From Artemisia argyi (Eukaryota > Streptophyta > Magnoliopsida > Asterales > Asteraceae): a DNA stretch of 64,000 nt. Positions 1 to 11,723 of the stretch are shown piece by piece (position 1 is the first letter of the stretch; each line of letters begins with the position of its first letter). The notes below the pieces were generated by a model that was not told the origin of the DNA, made no database searches, and saw only the letters and a list, made by a program, of their open reading frames with translations. The stretch is taken from the NCBI GenBank assembly GCA_030686995.1, contig CM060697.1:105647272-105711271 (forward strand), written 5' to 3'. The position numbers and the translations under genes are program-made.

Positions 1-2262
1 TTTACGGGTAAATTCTTATGTGTTCATATAGTAAACTAAATTTTTAAAATTCTAAAATAAATTTTGACCGGTAAAATTTTATTAATAGATATTTATGTGT
101 GAAATAGAATTCTCATTTGTTTATACTTAAATCGTTTGTTACAGTTAAGTAATCATGGAACCAAATGTATAATTATATAAATTGTATATTTACATACGAC
201 ATAATTGATATCTTTCCTTATGTTATAATTTCGAACACGTGCAATCTAATTCTTAATCTTTAACAGAATAAACACAATGTAGAATATTAAACATGACTTA
301 TCTAATCAGATTGTGCAATTTCATATGGTAAAAAAAAATAAAAATAAAAATAAAATAAAATAAAAAAAATTGTGAGATCTAAGCTATTGGTCTGCTTTTA
401 CGTTGGCTATGATTCAACTGAATGAAAGAACTCTAGGGCACGTTTAGTTGTTTGTTTTTTAACCGATAAAATTTAAGATCTTTACATAATTCTTTAGACC
501 TATTTTTAAACTACCGTATATATGATGATGAAAAAAAAAAAAAAAAAAAAAAAAATCATTTAGCATAACGTTGTGCTTTTATAAATTGTAGTAATATTTT
601 TTACTTGTCACTTATCACAACAACAGCAATAATAATATTTTCACTTATATGCTGTAATTAATTTAAATTTGATAAGAATTATTTAAGTTTTAATTTGATT
701 TTAGTTTTCAAATAAGAGAAGCTTAAATTTAAAGAAAGTGGACGTGGTCAATCCGTCAATGCTAGAGGGGCACATAGCGGTTTGGATTAAAAAGACCGTG
801 CTAGACCAGCCAAACAAAGCTCTGGCCAGACTTAGCCCAACCAAAGACCAAATATCTATTGGACCTACATTTGAAATAAAGTGTTTCGTTTTATATAATA
901 CTGGTTTTTTTCTTCGCGTTTAGTCAGGCAAAGACCCGACTTTTCTTAGGGGCTTGGCTTCATTCTTAGCCTAGAAATTAGAAATAGTTTTACTGTTTTA
1001 AACTTCTAGTTTCGAAACTCATGTGAACCTAAGCAATGATAATACGTAAAAGTAAATGAAATGTTTGATGCTTGCATACTGCCCAATTGGATGTCACTGT
1101 TAGCTCGAATCACTATTACTAACTCGCCGTTTAAAAAAATGCAAGACAAGAAAGTACGAAAGAATGATCAAACCAAACAGAAGAGATTTATAGTGATTTG
1201 GTAACGGAATCCCTCCTCACTCTACTCCACTCCCCGAGTTTACGATTCGAGAGTTACTTTACTATGTCAACAAATTCCCTTCTTGGCGGAGAAAACCGTA
1301 CAACGTCACTTAAACTTTTAACGATACAAAGCTAAATATCGAATCTTAGTCTAGGTAGAATCAACATTTCTCTCTATGTAGTTTGAGGACTAAAATACTA
1401 ACATAACTATCTATGTTTGATGTATGGTGGTGTTTATAAACTTTGAAGTATGCTAGTGGAATATGATAACACAATAAGGTTGTAAATACAAAATTAACAA
1501 CTACTCGTACAATACAAAAGACTCGGTAACTTCTTGTGTTCTTCCCTTGCTAGAGGAATGGATTACTAAAATGGATCACTTGGATGAATATAAAACAAGA
1601 TTAAAAAAATAATAATAATAAATAAATAAAATGTAATGATATGCTAGAAATATGTTTGCAGGGTGTGAGTAAAAATGAATGCATAAGGCTTGCTTAAATA
1701 GACAAAATGGTACGGATCTATAATGACCCAGATCTTGTTGGATCCGCATGGTCTTTTGGATCCATCCATCTCTGCACATGCAAAAATGTATCCATTTTTC
1801 AGAGATCATTCATATTTTTTTTGGAATATTTTCTATCTAATTATGCATTAGCAAATGGCCGAAACAAAATAGAAAGATGCTTGCCTTAATTGCAATGCAG
1901 TCAAGATCCTAAAATGGCTAATTGTATTTTCATGCAAAAATATTTGAGATGCTTGCCTCTTTAATCTTGGTTTATTGCCAAAATGTATTTTTATTATGTT
2001 TTACGAAAAATATAAATTACATTTCTGGCCCTATTAAATCATGAGATTTACAGTTTTGACCCTCCCAAACTTTGTAGTTTAGCTCCGCTACTGAACATCC
2101 ATATATTGTGACTCAATAAACATCATAACAAATCGGTTTTCATCATCTAACAAATATTTTATCTAGTTACAATGATGGATTAAAACCTACCAAAGACCGA
2201 ACAGTGTCAAGAACATACATATTACCTAGGAGTTTTTTTCTTGCCATCTTGGACTTGACCAT
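1..2262. other. AT-rich intergenic DNA, no gene seen
   Basis: No reading frame here resembles a known protein, and I see no RNA gene or clear element end. An A homopolymer at about 531-555 and short A-rich tracts around 330-370 are the only notable structure. Short open frames (for example 738-923) look like chance. Confidence 0.6.
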
Positions 2263-2410
2263 CTTTTTTTTTTTTTTTTTTTTTTTTTTAGAACGGCAAA
2301 TTTTTTTCACACCTATACCACCTATCTCACGAGTGCTTCCAGCGAGGCTTGAACCCACAACCTTTAGACTAGGCGCACCAAGGTCGGTCGACCAAGGTCA
2401 CCAGTCGGCC
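2263..2410 (-). mobile_element. SINE-like retroposon, candidate
   Basis: Read on the minus strand, this ends in a long A run (T run at about 2263-2289 on the plus strand) preceded by a ...TTTGCCGTTC end. It contains GTGGGTTCAAGCCTC at about 2346-2360, a good match to a tRNA-type Pol III B box (GGTTCAANNCC). A box-B-like motif plus a terminal poly(A) is the expected layout of a plant tRNA-derived SINE. I could not find a convincing A box or target-site duplication, so the 5' limit is approximate. Confidence 0.45.
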
Positions 2411-3025
2411 GGGGTCGGTCGACTTTGGTATGGTTGTGTCGGTCGGTGTTGGTCAAAAGAGAGAGTTGGTCGAGAGGACAATCGATTAACACAAACACAA
2501 AACAACAAAACTTTCCTACATTTTTTTTTGTTTTTTGTGTTTAGTGTGTGTGTTTTCAATGTATATGTAGTGTGCGTGTGTTTTCAGTTGTATGCAGTGG
2601 GTGTTTGAACGTTGAAGATAAAGTTAAGGTTTTTTTTTTTTTTTTTTTTTTTAATATTATTTGTAACTTTGGTCTTTTATAAAAAGAAAAAAAAAAACGT
2701 AACGAAATTAAATTTTGTCAGTTGAAAAAAGTTGGGAAAAAAAATAGATGAAGGTCGTTTGAGTGTAGTAAAAAGTCATCTGTAAGTTGTCAGAGAAAGA
2801 AAGCTAATGTGACAGGCAAAATGAAGACGGCTGAAGGTCACTGGTGTGCCCAGCCTTAGGTTGGTGGGGAAATCACATACGACTAGACCAAATGCCTTTG
2901 GCCATCGGGTATGCAGCTGACTTTTTTTCTTTCCTTTTTTTTTTTTTTTTTTTTTTTTCTTTTTTTCTTGGACCTGATTCTTGGAGTCTTCAGAAATCAG
3001 ACGCTTAACGGCCTTTACACCATTA
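2411..3025. other. Low-complexity intergenic DNA with poly(T) tracts
   Basis: No gene seen. T homopolymers lie near 2629-2652 and 2934-2959, and a GT-rich stretch at about 2540-2610. The tracts may be tails of further old retroposons on the minus strand, but no heads are recognisable. Confidence 0.5.
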
Positions 3026-3689
3026 GAGCATGCGCAACGGTAACGTGTTCACCTGCGTTAAGGGTGTGTTAACGCACGTTAAGGTGCGTTAACCGTTGTG
3101 TTTGATGGCGTTATGGATGCGTTAACGCGGCTCGTTAAGCCACTAACGTTGCGTTAAGGTGAGCTGAGGTAAAAAAAAATCATTTCACCCCTCCATGATT
3201 GAAGCTGTTGCATATATGGTTTCGAGTTTGTGTGTGTGCAGTGTGTGTTGTGGAGAGGATGAAGATGATACATAAAGCATTTTTGCATTTTGGTCCCTGT
3301 GGTACTTTGGTGTTTACAATATCTTGTGGTTATAAAAGCATTTTTTTTTATTTCGTAATGTTTTTGTTTTTTTTTTCGTAATGTCTTTTTTTTTATTGCG
3401 TAATTTTTTTTATTTATTTCGTAATGTATTTTTTTTTTTTCGTAATGCATTTTTTTTAGTGCATATTGTAATATATTTTACGAATTAATGTTATGGTTTT
3501 TAATAAATGAAGTACTGGTTTTAGTTTAGGGTTGAAATTGAAAATATTTGAAAAGTTGAGTTAAAGTGAGTTAAGGTTGAGTTATTGTTGTGGGTGTTTT
3601 TTTTTTTTTTTTTTTGAGTTAAGGTTAAAGTGGTATAGCTGATGTGGCGCTGAGTTAACTTATAACTTGAGTTACGGATGGGGATGCTC
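3026..3689. mobile_element. PIF/Harbinger-type MITE, 664 bp
   Basis: The element is flanked by the trinucleotide TTA on both sides (3023-3025 and 3690-3692), the target preference of PIF/Harbinger transposons. Its ends are imperfect inverted repeats: GAGCATGCGCAACGGTAACG on the left, and on the right, read in reverse complement, GAGCATCCCCATCCGTAACT. The interior has no transposase frame. It is rich in GTTAACGC-type words at 3055-3160 and GAGTTAA-type words at 3555-3680, so long subterminal regions are also partly inverted. Non-autonomous. Confidence 0.65.
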
Positions 3690-5587
3690 TTAGGATGTAG
3701 CATTCCACATGAGTTAATTTAGCAATGATTAATAATATATTTTTACCTTACATTCATGCCTATAACATGTACAGTACTTGAGAAATAAACTGAATAACCA
3801 AACTAGTCAGCAAGCGGGTTATAACCTGTTTTTTGGTTTAAGTTCAATAAAATGTCATAACAAGTGTTCATATAGCTTACCTATTCAAATACTTTTATCC
3901 GTGAAATATTTGTTACTTGTTACTCTCATCCATCTCATAACAAGTGGCCACTATAAATATGCATACAGTTTTATAAAAATCATTGTCAAATCAAGTACTG
4001 TACATGTTATACAATTTTATAAATATGATAATACAGTTTTATAAAAATCATTACATTTATCTTTAATAAATGTTTTAATTGATTAAAACTTGAAGTTGAT
4101 ACTTATTTTGGAACAAACAAAAGTAATAAGAATAGTACATTACTCGCCACGTGTCCCTGTTGAGACTTAAACGGCCAAACGCTTGGTTGAAGAACACATC
4201 ACATTTACACGGATGCCGCTAGAAATGCCGTTGATGCTTTTATATGTTCAATTTTCCCCTTACAGCTATCAAAACACTTGGTTGAATAACCTTGTTCAAT
4301 GTACATTATCGTAAGACAATGTTACTCTCTAAATACTGAATATGCATGTTTTGAACGAAGAGGCCAATTTGAGCATTCTACAATACCCGAAGTAGTTGTC
4401 ATATTACTGAATATGCCGGCTGGTCAGGATACACCAAAAAATGAAAGCAGAAATTACCTTCAACTCACCAATGCCTGGATATTTAAACACAAAACACTGT
4501 TCTACCGAAGCACAAAAATATTTATTTCAAGAGCTACTATTTATTAGTACTTGTTTTAGAGAACAGAGTTATCACTTTAAAGTTCAAACAACACAATACC
4601 ATACCAGGTTTAGATAACATGAAGGGGCTCCAAACCTACAATTTAGGTGTTACCCTTATATGTGATGATCACCTATACATGAAAGTGCAATATCACTCTA
4701 TAAATCTTTTCTCGGAGGGTAGAGTACACATAGCATCTCGATTGAAGTCCTGCAGCCTATTTCTCGGGCACCTGATATAGAAAGAATGTCACGTGCCAAT
4801 CCATTATAAGATATAATGTGATTCTATATCATAACGATGAATAAGAGAGAGTGAAAACCAGATGATACTCCTTACCATACTGAATTATTAAAACCAAGCA
4901 TGTACTGTATATAATACAGATACTAATTCTAGTTTCGTGTTTGACAACAAATTATACATAGATGAAGAACCACAAAGATCCAAGTAATGTTGAATTATAA
5001 TAATGCAACGTTATGGGAACTAAAATTAGATCTAGGCGAGAGCAGAACAAAAGAAAAAAAGGTCAAACCATACGAAATCAAATGAAAACACAACATTCAG
5101 AATCAAGATTAAGTTACACGCCACAGTTTCTAACACTATTTCAGTTAGAGCACAAATGTAAAGCATGCCTGAGTTGCACACTTGGAGTCAATTTAAGGTC
5201 TTCCATAGCGGTTAGACCTGGTCTAAAACCTCGTAAACTGATCACAGGTTTACACTCAGTGATCACATTTAGGAATTTTAACACGTTTGACCCTTCGAGT
5301 CATTTGACCTATTTTATCTTTAGCTAAGCCTTTTACCCTTTGCCCTGTGGAAGCAAAACATCAACGATCCATTTCAAGGTATATGGGTTGAAAATTGCCA
5401 CGCCTAAATGTCAGTTAACTAAAGAAGTTTGATAAGACGCATGACAGTGTTACTTTTGTCTGGCTAGAGCTTTAGAATAGCATTCCTGGCTCAGATCAGG
5501 TCTGCCTTCATGGTTGTTAATCCCTTGTCGAAAACTTTTGAACTTTCGCAGTTGTGGTTTAAACAGCTTAGAATTTTCCGAGTAGTA
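3690..5587. other. Intergenic DNA, no gene seen
   Basis: AT-rich. Open frames such as 3778-4044, 4299-4547 and 5013-5327 have no recognisable domain or supporting signals. Nothing is annotated here. Confidence 0.5.
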
Positions 5588-6240
5588 AATGCAATTAAAG
5601 AAACAAAATGGAACATGGCGACGGATGCAGAAATTTAAGCCATTGAAAAAACGATATGTGGGAACTAACCGATCTTCTACAGGGATACAAAGCTATCAGT
5701 GTCAGTGGTCTACATATCAAAGCCCAAGGAGATGGTTATGTCAAGTATAAGAGACGACCGGTGTCTAAGGGGTATAAAAGAAGAATATGGTGTAGGGCCG
5801 TAGGCTACACAAAAGTATTTACTCCGGTTGCAAGACATGGGACTTTTAAATTAGTGATTGCATTGGCAGCAATAAAATGTTGGCATATTTTTCAACTGAA
5901 CATAAAACTGGTTTTGAGTGTTATTCATTGATCAACATGTTTGCCTACATCTTGGTTGAAAATGAGCATAAAGTTCCTCTTTAAGAACTAAAACAAGGCC
6001 ATCAAGCTTGGTGTAGTTGTACTCATAATTATTTCCAAAAACAAAAGGGTTTTCAAATATGTCCATATGAGCAAATACTTTTGAAATAAAAGTGAGATGA
6101 TAGTAAATGTTCATACTGCACTTATATGTTGACGGTCTGATATTCACTAGAAATAGTGATATCCTATTTGATGAGTTTAAGTAGTCCCAGATGAATAAAT
6201 TCGAGATATCAGATCTTGATAAGATGCGTTATTTGAAAGT
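5588..6240 (+). pseudogene. Ty1/copia reverse transcriptase relic
   Basis: Three plus-strand frames together show a decayed copia reverse transcriptase. About 5588-5645 reads like the pre-RT stretch (KWNMATDAEI). After a frameshift, 5656-5931 reads WELTDLLQGYKAI, then FTPVARHGTFKLVIALAA and CWHIFQLNIK, where intact copies have DVK..FL; the first catalytic Asp is therefore lost. About 5955-6030 resembles ...VENEHKVPL..LKQ..QAW with a stop. About 6120-6165 gives the active-site block as YVDG instead of YVDD. Frameshifts, stops and two lost catalytic positions mean it is dead. Orientation is inferred from the order of the blocks. Confidence 0.75.
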
Positions 6241-7133
6241 TTTCATCAGGTCGATGCGTATAATGGAAATTATGATACTACGAAACTAAAATTAAGGGGG
6301 GTGATGAAGGAAAAAAAAAAAGGTCAATCACATTGTGGGAAATCAGAATATGGTTTTGAACAATGATTAGTTTTTTTATTTCCTGCATTATTAATTGCAC
6401 CTCTATCACTTTATCTCTATAACTCAGTTTTAGAATTAGTATAACAGGTAATATAATATTTTAAAGATAATGTTTAGTAGTTCTACTTTTGTATCGTTGT
6501 TGTCTTTGGATCTTCCATTTAAAGATTCATTGTTATGTTTTTATTCTATCAATTTCCAGTATCGAGTGTTCTCATGTTTATTATATTGAATATGACTTTT
6601 GTTGTCCTACTCCAGGGGAAAGGAAGATTCCAATAAACAGTCAATGAATTTAAACAAGTCTTTTTAGTAGTTTAGTCATTGCACTTGGTTGACTTATAGT
6701 AATGGGGATATTAATTAGGTTAGTGGTGAGGCAGTAATCTGCAAGCTTATGTGTGTGTTTATTGCACAAGCTTATAAAAGCTCATGCTTAATTCTTTCTA
6801 AAAAATATGATCTTGTTATAAATAAGCTTCGTTTGGTTGACAAAGCTTATGAGAGCAGAGCTTCTTAAAAAAATAGGCTCCTAAATCAAAAGCTACTTCA
6901 AAAAGCCTTCTTTAAATAAGCCTAAGCATCGTGCCAGTTTTACCAATCATACAAAATCATGTGTATAACTCAATGCCTATATAAAATGCCACAAGCATTG
7001 GTACGGTTAGTGCTATCACCATCTATTCTACTAGTTTCAAATACGTTTTGGCGTCTTCTTTTTGTTAATCTTTAAGGTTATAAAAGCAATTTAGTGCAAG
7101 TAGCTACTCCTCATTTTTATAGTCATTAGATAT
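6241..7133 (+). mobile_element. Possible degenerate copia PPT and LTR
   Basis: Just after the RT relic, AATTAAGGGGGG (about 6291-6302) looks like a polypurine tract, followed by TGATGAAGG, which could be an LTR start. Near 6995 a CA followed by TTGGTA, 140 bp upstream of a plus-strand gag relic, could be the LTR end and a worn primer-binding site. No second LTR copy is present for comparison. The AAGCTT-rich part at 6740-6900 may be another small element. Confidence 0.3.
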
Positions 7134-7290
7134 TATGACCATTGAGGGTTGTTGATGGAGAAAGCTGGCCAAACTTTGAGAAAGGCTAGTAGAGCAAGTA
7201 CGAAGCACAGAAGCTGAAAGACTTGAAGGCAAAAAACTATATCTTTAAAACAATCCTATCTTGAAAGCTATTATATGCAAAGAAACTTCC
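7134..7290 (+). pseudogene. Ty1/copia gag relic (plus strand)
   Basis: The plus strand opens ATGACCATTGAGGGTTGTTG, which reads MTIEGC in one frame and DH*-LLME in another; copia Gag proteins commonly begin with a DHW..LMEN-like stretch. About 7205-7255 reads QKLKDLKAKNYIF across a frameshift, the Gag block before the ID.SILETI motif. Stops and frameshifts throughout; a short remnant only. Confidence 0.5.
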
Positions 7291-7337
7291 ACATAATATA
7301 TTGACCACCTCGAGTAGGGGTTTCGTGACTGCAAAAA

Positions 7338-7706
7338 TTAGACGAGAGATCTATCACTATCTATAGTAGTAGAGCCATGGAACCGTATCTTTATACTTGT
7401 CTCCATACAATAGCTAGTAATAGATTTCTCATATTTTGTTTGCAGCATCTTGAAATCTCTGATGACAAGCTTGATGCTTTTTCGTAGTTTCTTTACAAAA
7501 TTAGTTTCCAACATGAAACAATCAATAACCTGATAAGATAACTTTTGCCTCCAGATGTTCCAAGTTTGTGCTTCGAACTCCGCTTTCTCAGCATCCATCA
7601 AAGTGTGACCTTCCACTGGCTCTCCAATGCCGGTCTTGGCAATCAACCAATAATCGTTTGACCGTTAAGAATTCTCTATCAACATATTCCAATGGTCATA
7701 ACTCAT
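7338..7706 (-). pseudogene. Ty1/copia gag relic with worn PBS (minus strand)
   Basis: On the minus strand from ATG at 7704-7706 the sequence reads MSYDHWNMLIEN, then after a frameshift AKTGIGEPVEGHTLMDAEKAEFEAQ, and further on YQVIDCFMLETNFVKK, matching the N-terminal half of copia Gag. Upstream on the same strand, at about 7797-7812, TTGGTGTTGGAGC resembles the usual TTGGTATCAGAGC initiator-Met primer site with a few changes, preceded by an LTR-like ...TTACA end. It converges with the plus-strand relic at 7134-7290. Non-functional. Confidence 0.6.
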
Positions 7707-7812
7707 AAGAACCACCAAAACGAAAACAGCTATTTGCACATAAGTGCTTGTTAGAAAGAAAGAGACACAAAAGCTGTGTTTTTTATCTCTTTAGTTCTTG
7801 CTCCAACACCAA

Positions 7813-8162
7813 TGTAACATAAGGGGGTTGAAATAACAGAACCAATCCTGATGGAAACTCATTTGATACAACCTTGCAAACAACTCTCTAAATAGACAAG
7901 TTTAATCCACAAGACTTTATATTGGTTCCATCCAGTAAAGACTTGATAGGCTTGCGAAACTACCTCACCACTAACATAATTAATTAGCAGCGCTGATGCT
8001 ACTACAAATGCACCAAATTACTAAAATAACTAACCACCGATTGGAACAAAATTTGTCATAGATTTGCTATCCTAGAACGCATCATGCATGCATTCTCATA
8101 AAGTCATAAGTGGAAAAAAAACAAACTACTAAAATATAAAACAGAAAATGCAAGACAAAAAT
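7813..8162. other. Possible LTR remnant downstream of the CCDC124-like gene
   Basis: This lies between the worn PBS and the stop codon of the CCDC124-like gene. It may be what is left of the LTR belonging to the minus-strand gag relic, and part must be the 3' untranslated region or a final intron of the gene. No other feature is recognisable. Confidence 0.3.
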
Positions 8163-8989
8163 CTATCCTATTACCTGGTTAAGTGGATTATCTGGAGATT
8201 TTTTCCATATCTTCCAGATCATGTCCTTGTACTGTGTATGAGTGAGTCCAGGTTTCTCAGCTTTCAGCTTTGGGAGCTCAGCTTCTTCAAAAGCCTGCAA
8301 TAAACAATTCAACAATTAAACAAGGGCAACAACAACCACAACAATACCCAATCCCGCCAGGGTGAGGCATAAGGGAGGTAGAATGTAGACAGGTCACACC
8401 CCTACCCCAGGAAGACCCGAGAATAGGGAGACTGCTTCCAAGGAGACCTCCGCAGGTGCATGTGTGAGTGTGAATGTACTCAAAATATAAGTGAATATGT
8501 GAGTGTTAAAATACATACCATCATAAAATGCTAAAGTAAGATACCATCAAAAACTTAGATTAAAAGACATAAGCATTCAACGCATGGGAGCATAGACTAT
8601 GAAAAAAACATAAGATCGGATGCACGAGGAAACTAGAGCATAATTAGCGATAAAGATAAGGCATATAGGAAAAAGGGGCAAACATAATAAGCATAAAAGC
8701 ACCGAAGCATAGGGAACATAAAAGCATAGGCTTGTGCAAAGAGATTGGGCTAATAGCAAATATAATTCTATATCATATGGGCGCAGCAAAGTTCGTAGAT
8801 AGACATAGGTAAAGAGCTATATACCTAAAAAACAAAGGCAAGTATTTACACATGAGGCTACTCAGCTCGCCTAAATGTACCATCACAAAAATAAACACAA
8901 AACAAAAAAGACGAGGGCGAACATAAGCACATAGGGCAACATAAAAACATAAACGCATCCAGTGAGCACAAGTTTAACTCATGATTAGG

Positions 8990-9061
<72 letters not shown>

Positions 9062-11217
9062 AAAAAGATTGGGAGACCTAAAAAATGTGACTAATTTTGT
9101 GCCTAATAGATGTGTCAATAAATTATTGGTTTGTGAAAAAGTGGGTCCCCCTGCTTCCCCAATAGAATGCTGACACATATGTTTAGGTATGTGATTAGGC
9201 ATACGAGTTAGGCATCCTAATCATTGCTCCTTCTGTTATTGTAATCATGTGACAAAAAGTGTGGTAGGTTGCTTTTATAGCTTTTGCCCAACTAACAGAG
9301 AACATGGTTGTCGAGTATAAAACACTCTCTCTAAACCGACAACCCAACCAACTCTGTGATGAAACACAAAGATTCAGGTGCAAATGCTATGAGCAGGAAG
9401 GTATATACACCACAAATATCCAGATATAGTGTAGAAGTAACTTTTTTTATGTTACCAAAGCACTCAACCAAAGTGACAATTCATTTTAAAACTTGCATTG
9501 CATTGACACGAACATTATTCATAACTTGAATAAAGCAAAAAATAGGTGTGATTATCCACCTTCCAGTACAGCCAGACATGCTTAAAGTCCGACAAAAGAA
9601 ACTCACGCTACAATACTTGATAATTTGGCAAAGGCACGTATATGTAGTACTATGTCATATCATGTATAGAAAGACTATGCACGGCTGGTGTCATAAAGAC
9701 AAAGAAAAGTCACAAGAGTACTCCTACATACATGAAAGGGTAACATATGATCTGATCATCATGCTTGAGTGTTTCTAACCAAAGTAAATATAAAAACGGA
9801 TGAGGTTTTCCCTGTTCAGGTTACCCGGGGAGGGCGAGCCTCTATTTGACTCAAAATTACGTTCCTTTAACAAGGAAATCCACCTTACATATATAGGAAG
9901 GTTAAAAGCACTCTATAACCATGGCTCAGATTCAAACTGTGTTTCATACAAATAGAAGAAAGTATGAACGGAAATTCTGCAAAAACAGTTATTCCTGGAT
10001 GACAAAGAACCTTCAGGCCAGAATCCATTTCTTATTCAATTTTTTGGGTTCCAGTTGCTCGTGTTTGGTTCAGTATTTTAAGTTCAACTGAGTATGTAAT
10101 TTAGTTTGAAGGTGCGATATTAGTTCTCCTTTGATTTATCCCAAACAAACTTCATTATATATAAACAAGAATATCCCACATCAATGAGTAAAACCACGTT
10201 GGTATTTGTTTAAAATGTACATTCTATTTATTTACACAAGCATAACTTTGTTGATTAAAAATAAACCACGCTTCCTGTGATACCTAGTTAAAATTTTAGT
10301 ACTTTTAGTCATTAGCTGAACATAACAATACTAATTAATTAAACATCATATACACAGATCAACATTCACAATTAAAAACCCTCATTCCGAAACTGTAATT
10401 GAGGTTTTCATTGTAGAGTTAGTACCTTTTGCAAACAATCACACATCCAATTTGTACTACGATAACAATCAAAACTATAATCTCTAGAAATGTTCCATCC
10501 TCAATAAGCATTAAACAGACACGCACAGATCGCAGTTCGTTTAATCCAAAATGCACTCCATATCAAACTCAATAAAAACAACATTTATAAAAGGTTAATA
10601 CATGATTATTTTACTCGTCCCACAGTATAACAATTGCACTTGCAGTAATGTACCTTAAAAGAAGCTTTAAGCCTCTTTTCAGGATGCTTATCAACAGGCA
10701 AAGCATCCGCAGCAATCGACATCTGCGCAATCGCCTCCTCAACGGACCGCGCCTCAATAAACGAATCATCTCTATTCCTATTCTCCACATCCACCATTTT
10801 CTCATACTCCTCTTCTTTCGAAACACGGCTCATTCGCTTCTTGTCCTCCTCCGCTTTTTTCGCCCTCTCCTTTTCCTCCTCCTCTTTTCGCCTAACCAAT
10901 TCGGCTTCCGTTACTTTCGGAACTGGGATCGAAACCCTATTCGCTTTCTTATCCGCTTTTTTTAAAGACTTTTCGAGTTCTTTTTCTTCGAGTTCGGCTA
11001 AGCGGCGAGCCTCGGCTTTACGCGCAGCGGCTTCGGCTTTCTTCTCGGATTCTTCTTCGCGTTTCTTGGCGGCGCGTGACTTGGCGCCTTCGGCTTGTTG
11101 CCAGTATTGGTCGTCTTTCTCACGAGCTTGTTGTTCTTTGCGTTCTGATTCGGTGGCGGATTTGCGTGCACGCGCTGCTTCTGCTTTGCTGTTTACTCCC
11201 ATCTTTTTCGGTGCCAT
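8163..11217 (-). CDS. CCDC124: CCDC124/Lso2-family ribosome-associated protein, two visible exons
   Basis: Exon 1 runs 11217-10654 (188 codons) and ends ...KRLKASFK at a clean AAG|GTACAT donor. Exon 2 runs 8294-8175 (40 codons) after a TTGCAG acceptor, reads AFEEAELPKLKAEKPG... and ends ...KKSPDNPLNQ, the family's conserved C-terminus. From there either translation continues VIG-stop (stop at 8165-8163, 231 aa) or CAG|GTAATA is a donor to a tiny last exon; I cannot decide. The joined product is about the length of human CCDC124 (223 aa). The N-terminal half (residues 1-135) is a highly charged Ala/Lys/Glu coiled coil starting MAPKKMGVNSKAEAARARKS; the C-terminal half is the conserved Ccdc124 domain. 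Known relatives (CCDC124, yeast Lso2) bind ribosomes and help recovery from translational dormancy, so a cytosolic ribosome-associated role is inferred. It is the only ordinary host gene seen. Confidence 0.88.
8327..8465. repeat. SINE-like dispersed repeat core in the intron
   Basis: A CAACAACAACC leader is followed by CCCGCCAGGGTGAGGC, GGTAGAATGTAGACAG, CCCCTACCCC and GAGACTGCTTCCAAGGAGACC. From memory this word order is typical of a dispersed SINE-like family found in gene introns of asterid plants. No target-site duplication or tail was identified, so the class is an inference. Confidence 0.45.
9000..9059. repeat. (TA)n microsatellite
   Basis: About 29 uninterrupted TA units, immediately next to the left end of the MITE at 9060. 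Confidence 0.95.
9060..9230. mobile_element. Mutator-type MITE, copy 1 (171 bp)
   Basis: The left end GGAAAAAGATTGGGAGACCT and the right end, read in reverse complement as GGAGCAATGATTAGGATGCC, form an imperfect terminal inverted repeat. The sequence is related over its length to the copy at 15481-15651, including internal words such as GACTAATTTTGTGCCTAA and CACATATGTTTAGG. The left flank is the TA tract, so a target-site duplication cannot be read. No coding capacity. Confidence 0.65.
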
Positions 11218-11345
11218 GGTTGTTGATGGTTTTTTTTTTTTTTTCCGGTTGTGTGTGTTTTTTGTGGTGTTTTAGTGTGTGTTTTGTGGGGTTGGAGTTT
11301 AAGGTCGGTTAACTTACAAGCCCAACCCAATATCTCAAATTTGAT
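11218..11345 (-). promoter_or_regulatory. Upstream region shared by both CCDC124 copies
   Basis: The sequence directly upstream of the ATG, pyrimidine-tract and GT-rich followed by GTCGGTTAACTTACAAGCCC, is repeated almost unchanged upstream of the truncated copy (14862-14960). That marks it as the 5' leader and proximal promoter of the duplicated unit. I could not place a TATA box with confidence. Confidence 0.5.
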
Positions 11346-11723
11346 AGCTTAATCTTTGTTTAGTTTTCTTATTAACTCCTGTTAAATTAAAGTGTCTGTC
11401 TCAATGTATGCTGTCTATTTGTAAATGAATAAATTGTTGTTTGTTTTATGTGCTGAACAAAGTGTCTGAATTAGAAAAATTATTGTTATACCATTTTTTT
11501 ATTTAAAATAAGTGTTGAATTAAAAGTTAAGAAGTGTTAGGGAAAATATGTAAAAGTATGATAAAAGTGATGACTTAATATAAAGACTCTCACTCTCATA
11601 ACTTTTTCAAGAAGGTCATCCATTTAAATTAAGCACCAAACAAACACTCAATTAATGACTTAATAAATCTATCTATTTATGAATTAAAACTCTTTAAGTT
11701 ATTATCAAACATTACCTAAATTA

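Larger units (their letters stand above)
8295..10653 (-). other. Intron of the CCDC124-like gene, 2359 bp
   Basis: Bounded by GT (plus-strand complement at 10652-10653) and AG (complement at 8295-8296). It carries a SINE-like sequence (8327-8465), a (TA)n tract and a Mutator-type MITE, so much of its length is acquired. The remaining intronic sequence, including 9231-10600, shows no gene; open frames such as 9548-9778 look accidental. Confidence 0.85.

Noticed and set aside
2204..2608. 134-aa open frame with a poly-Phe run and ...LEPTTFRLGAPRS
   Set aside because: It reads across the T tract and antisense of the SINE-like sequence; such translations are common artefacts of dispersed repeats.
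8858..9202. 114-aa minus-strand frame with YIYIYI
   Set aside because: Crosses the intronic (TA)n tract and the MITE; no supporting signals.
10841..11275. Open frames on the plus strand opposite CCDC124 exon 1 (144 aa and others)
   Set aside because: Composition (Ser/Ala/Phe runs) is the shadow of a Lys/Glu/Ala-rich coding strand; the minus-strand frame has homology and a spliced continuation.
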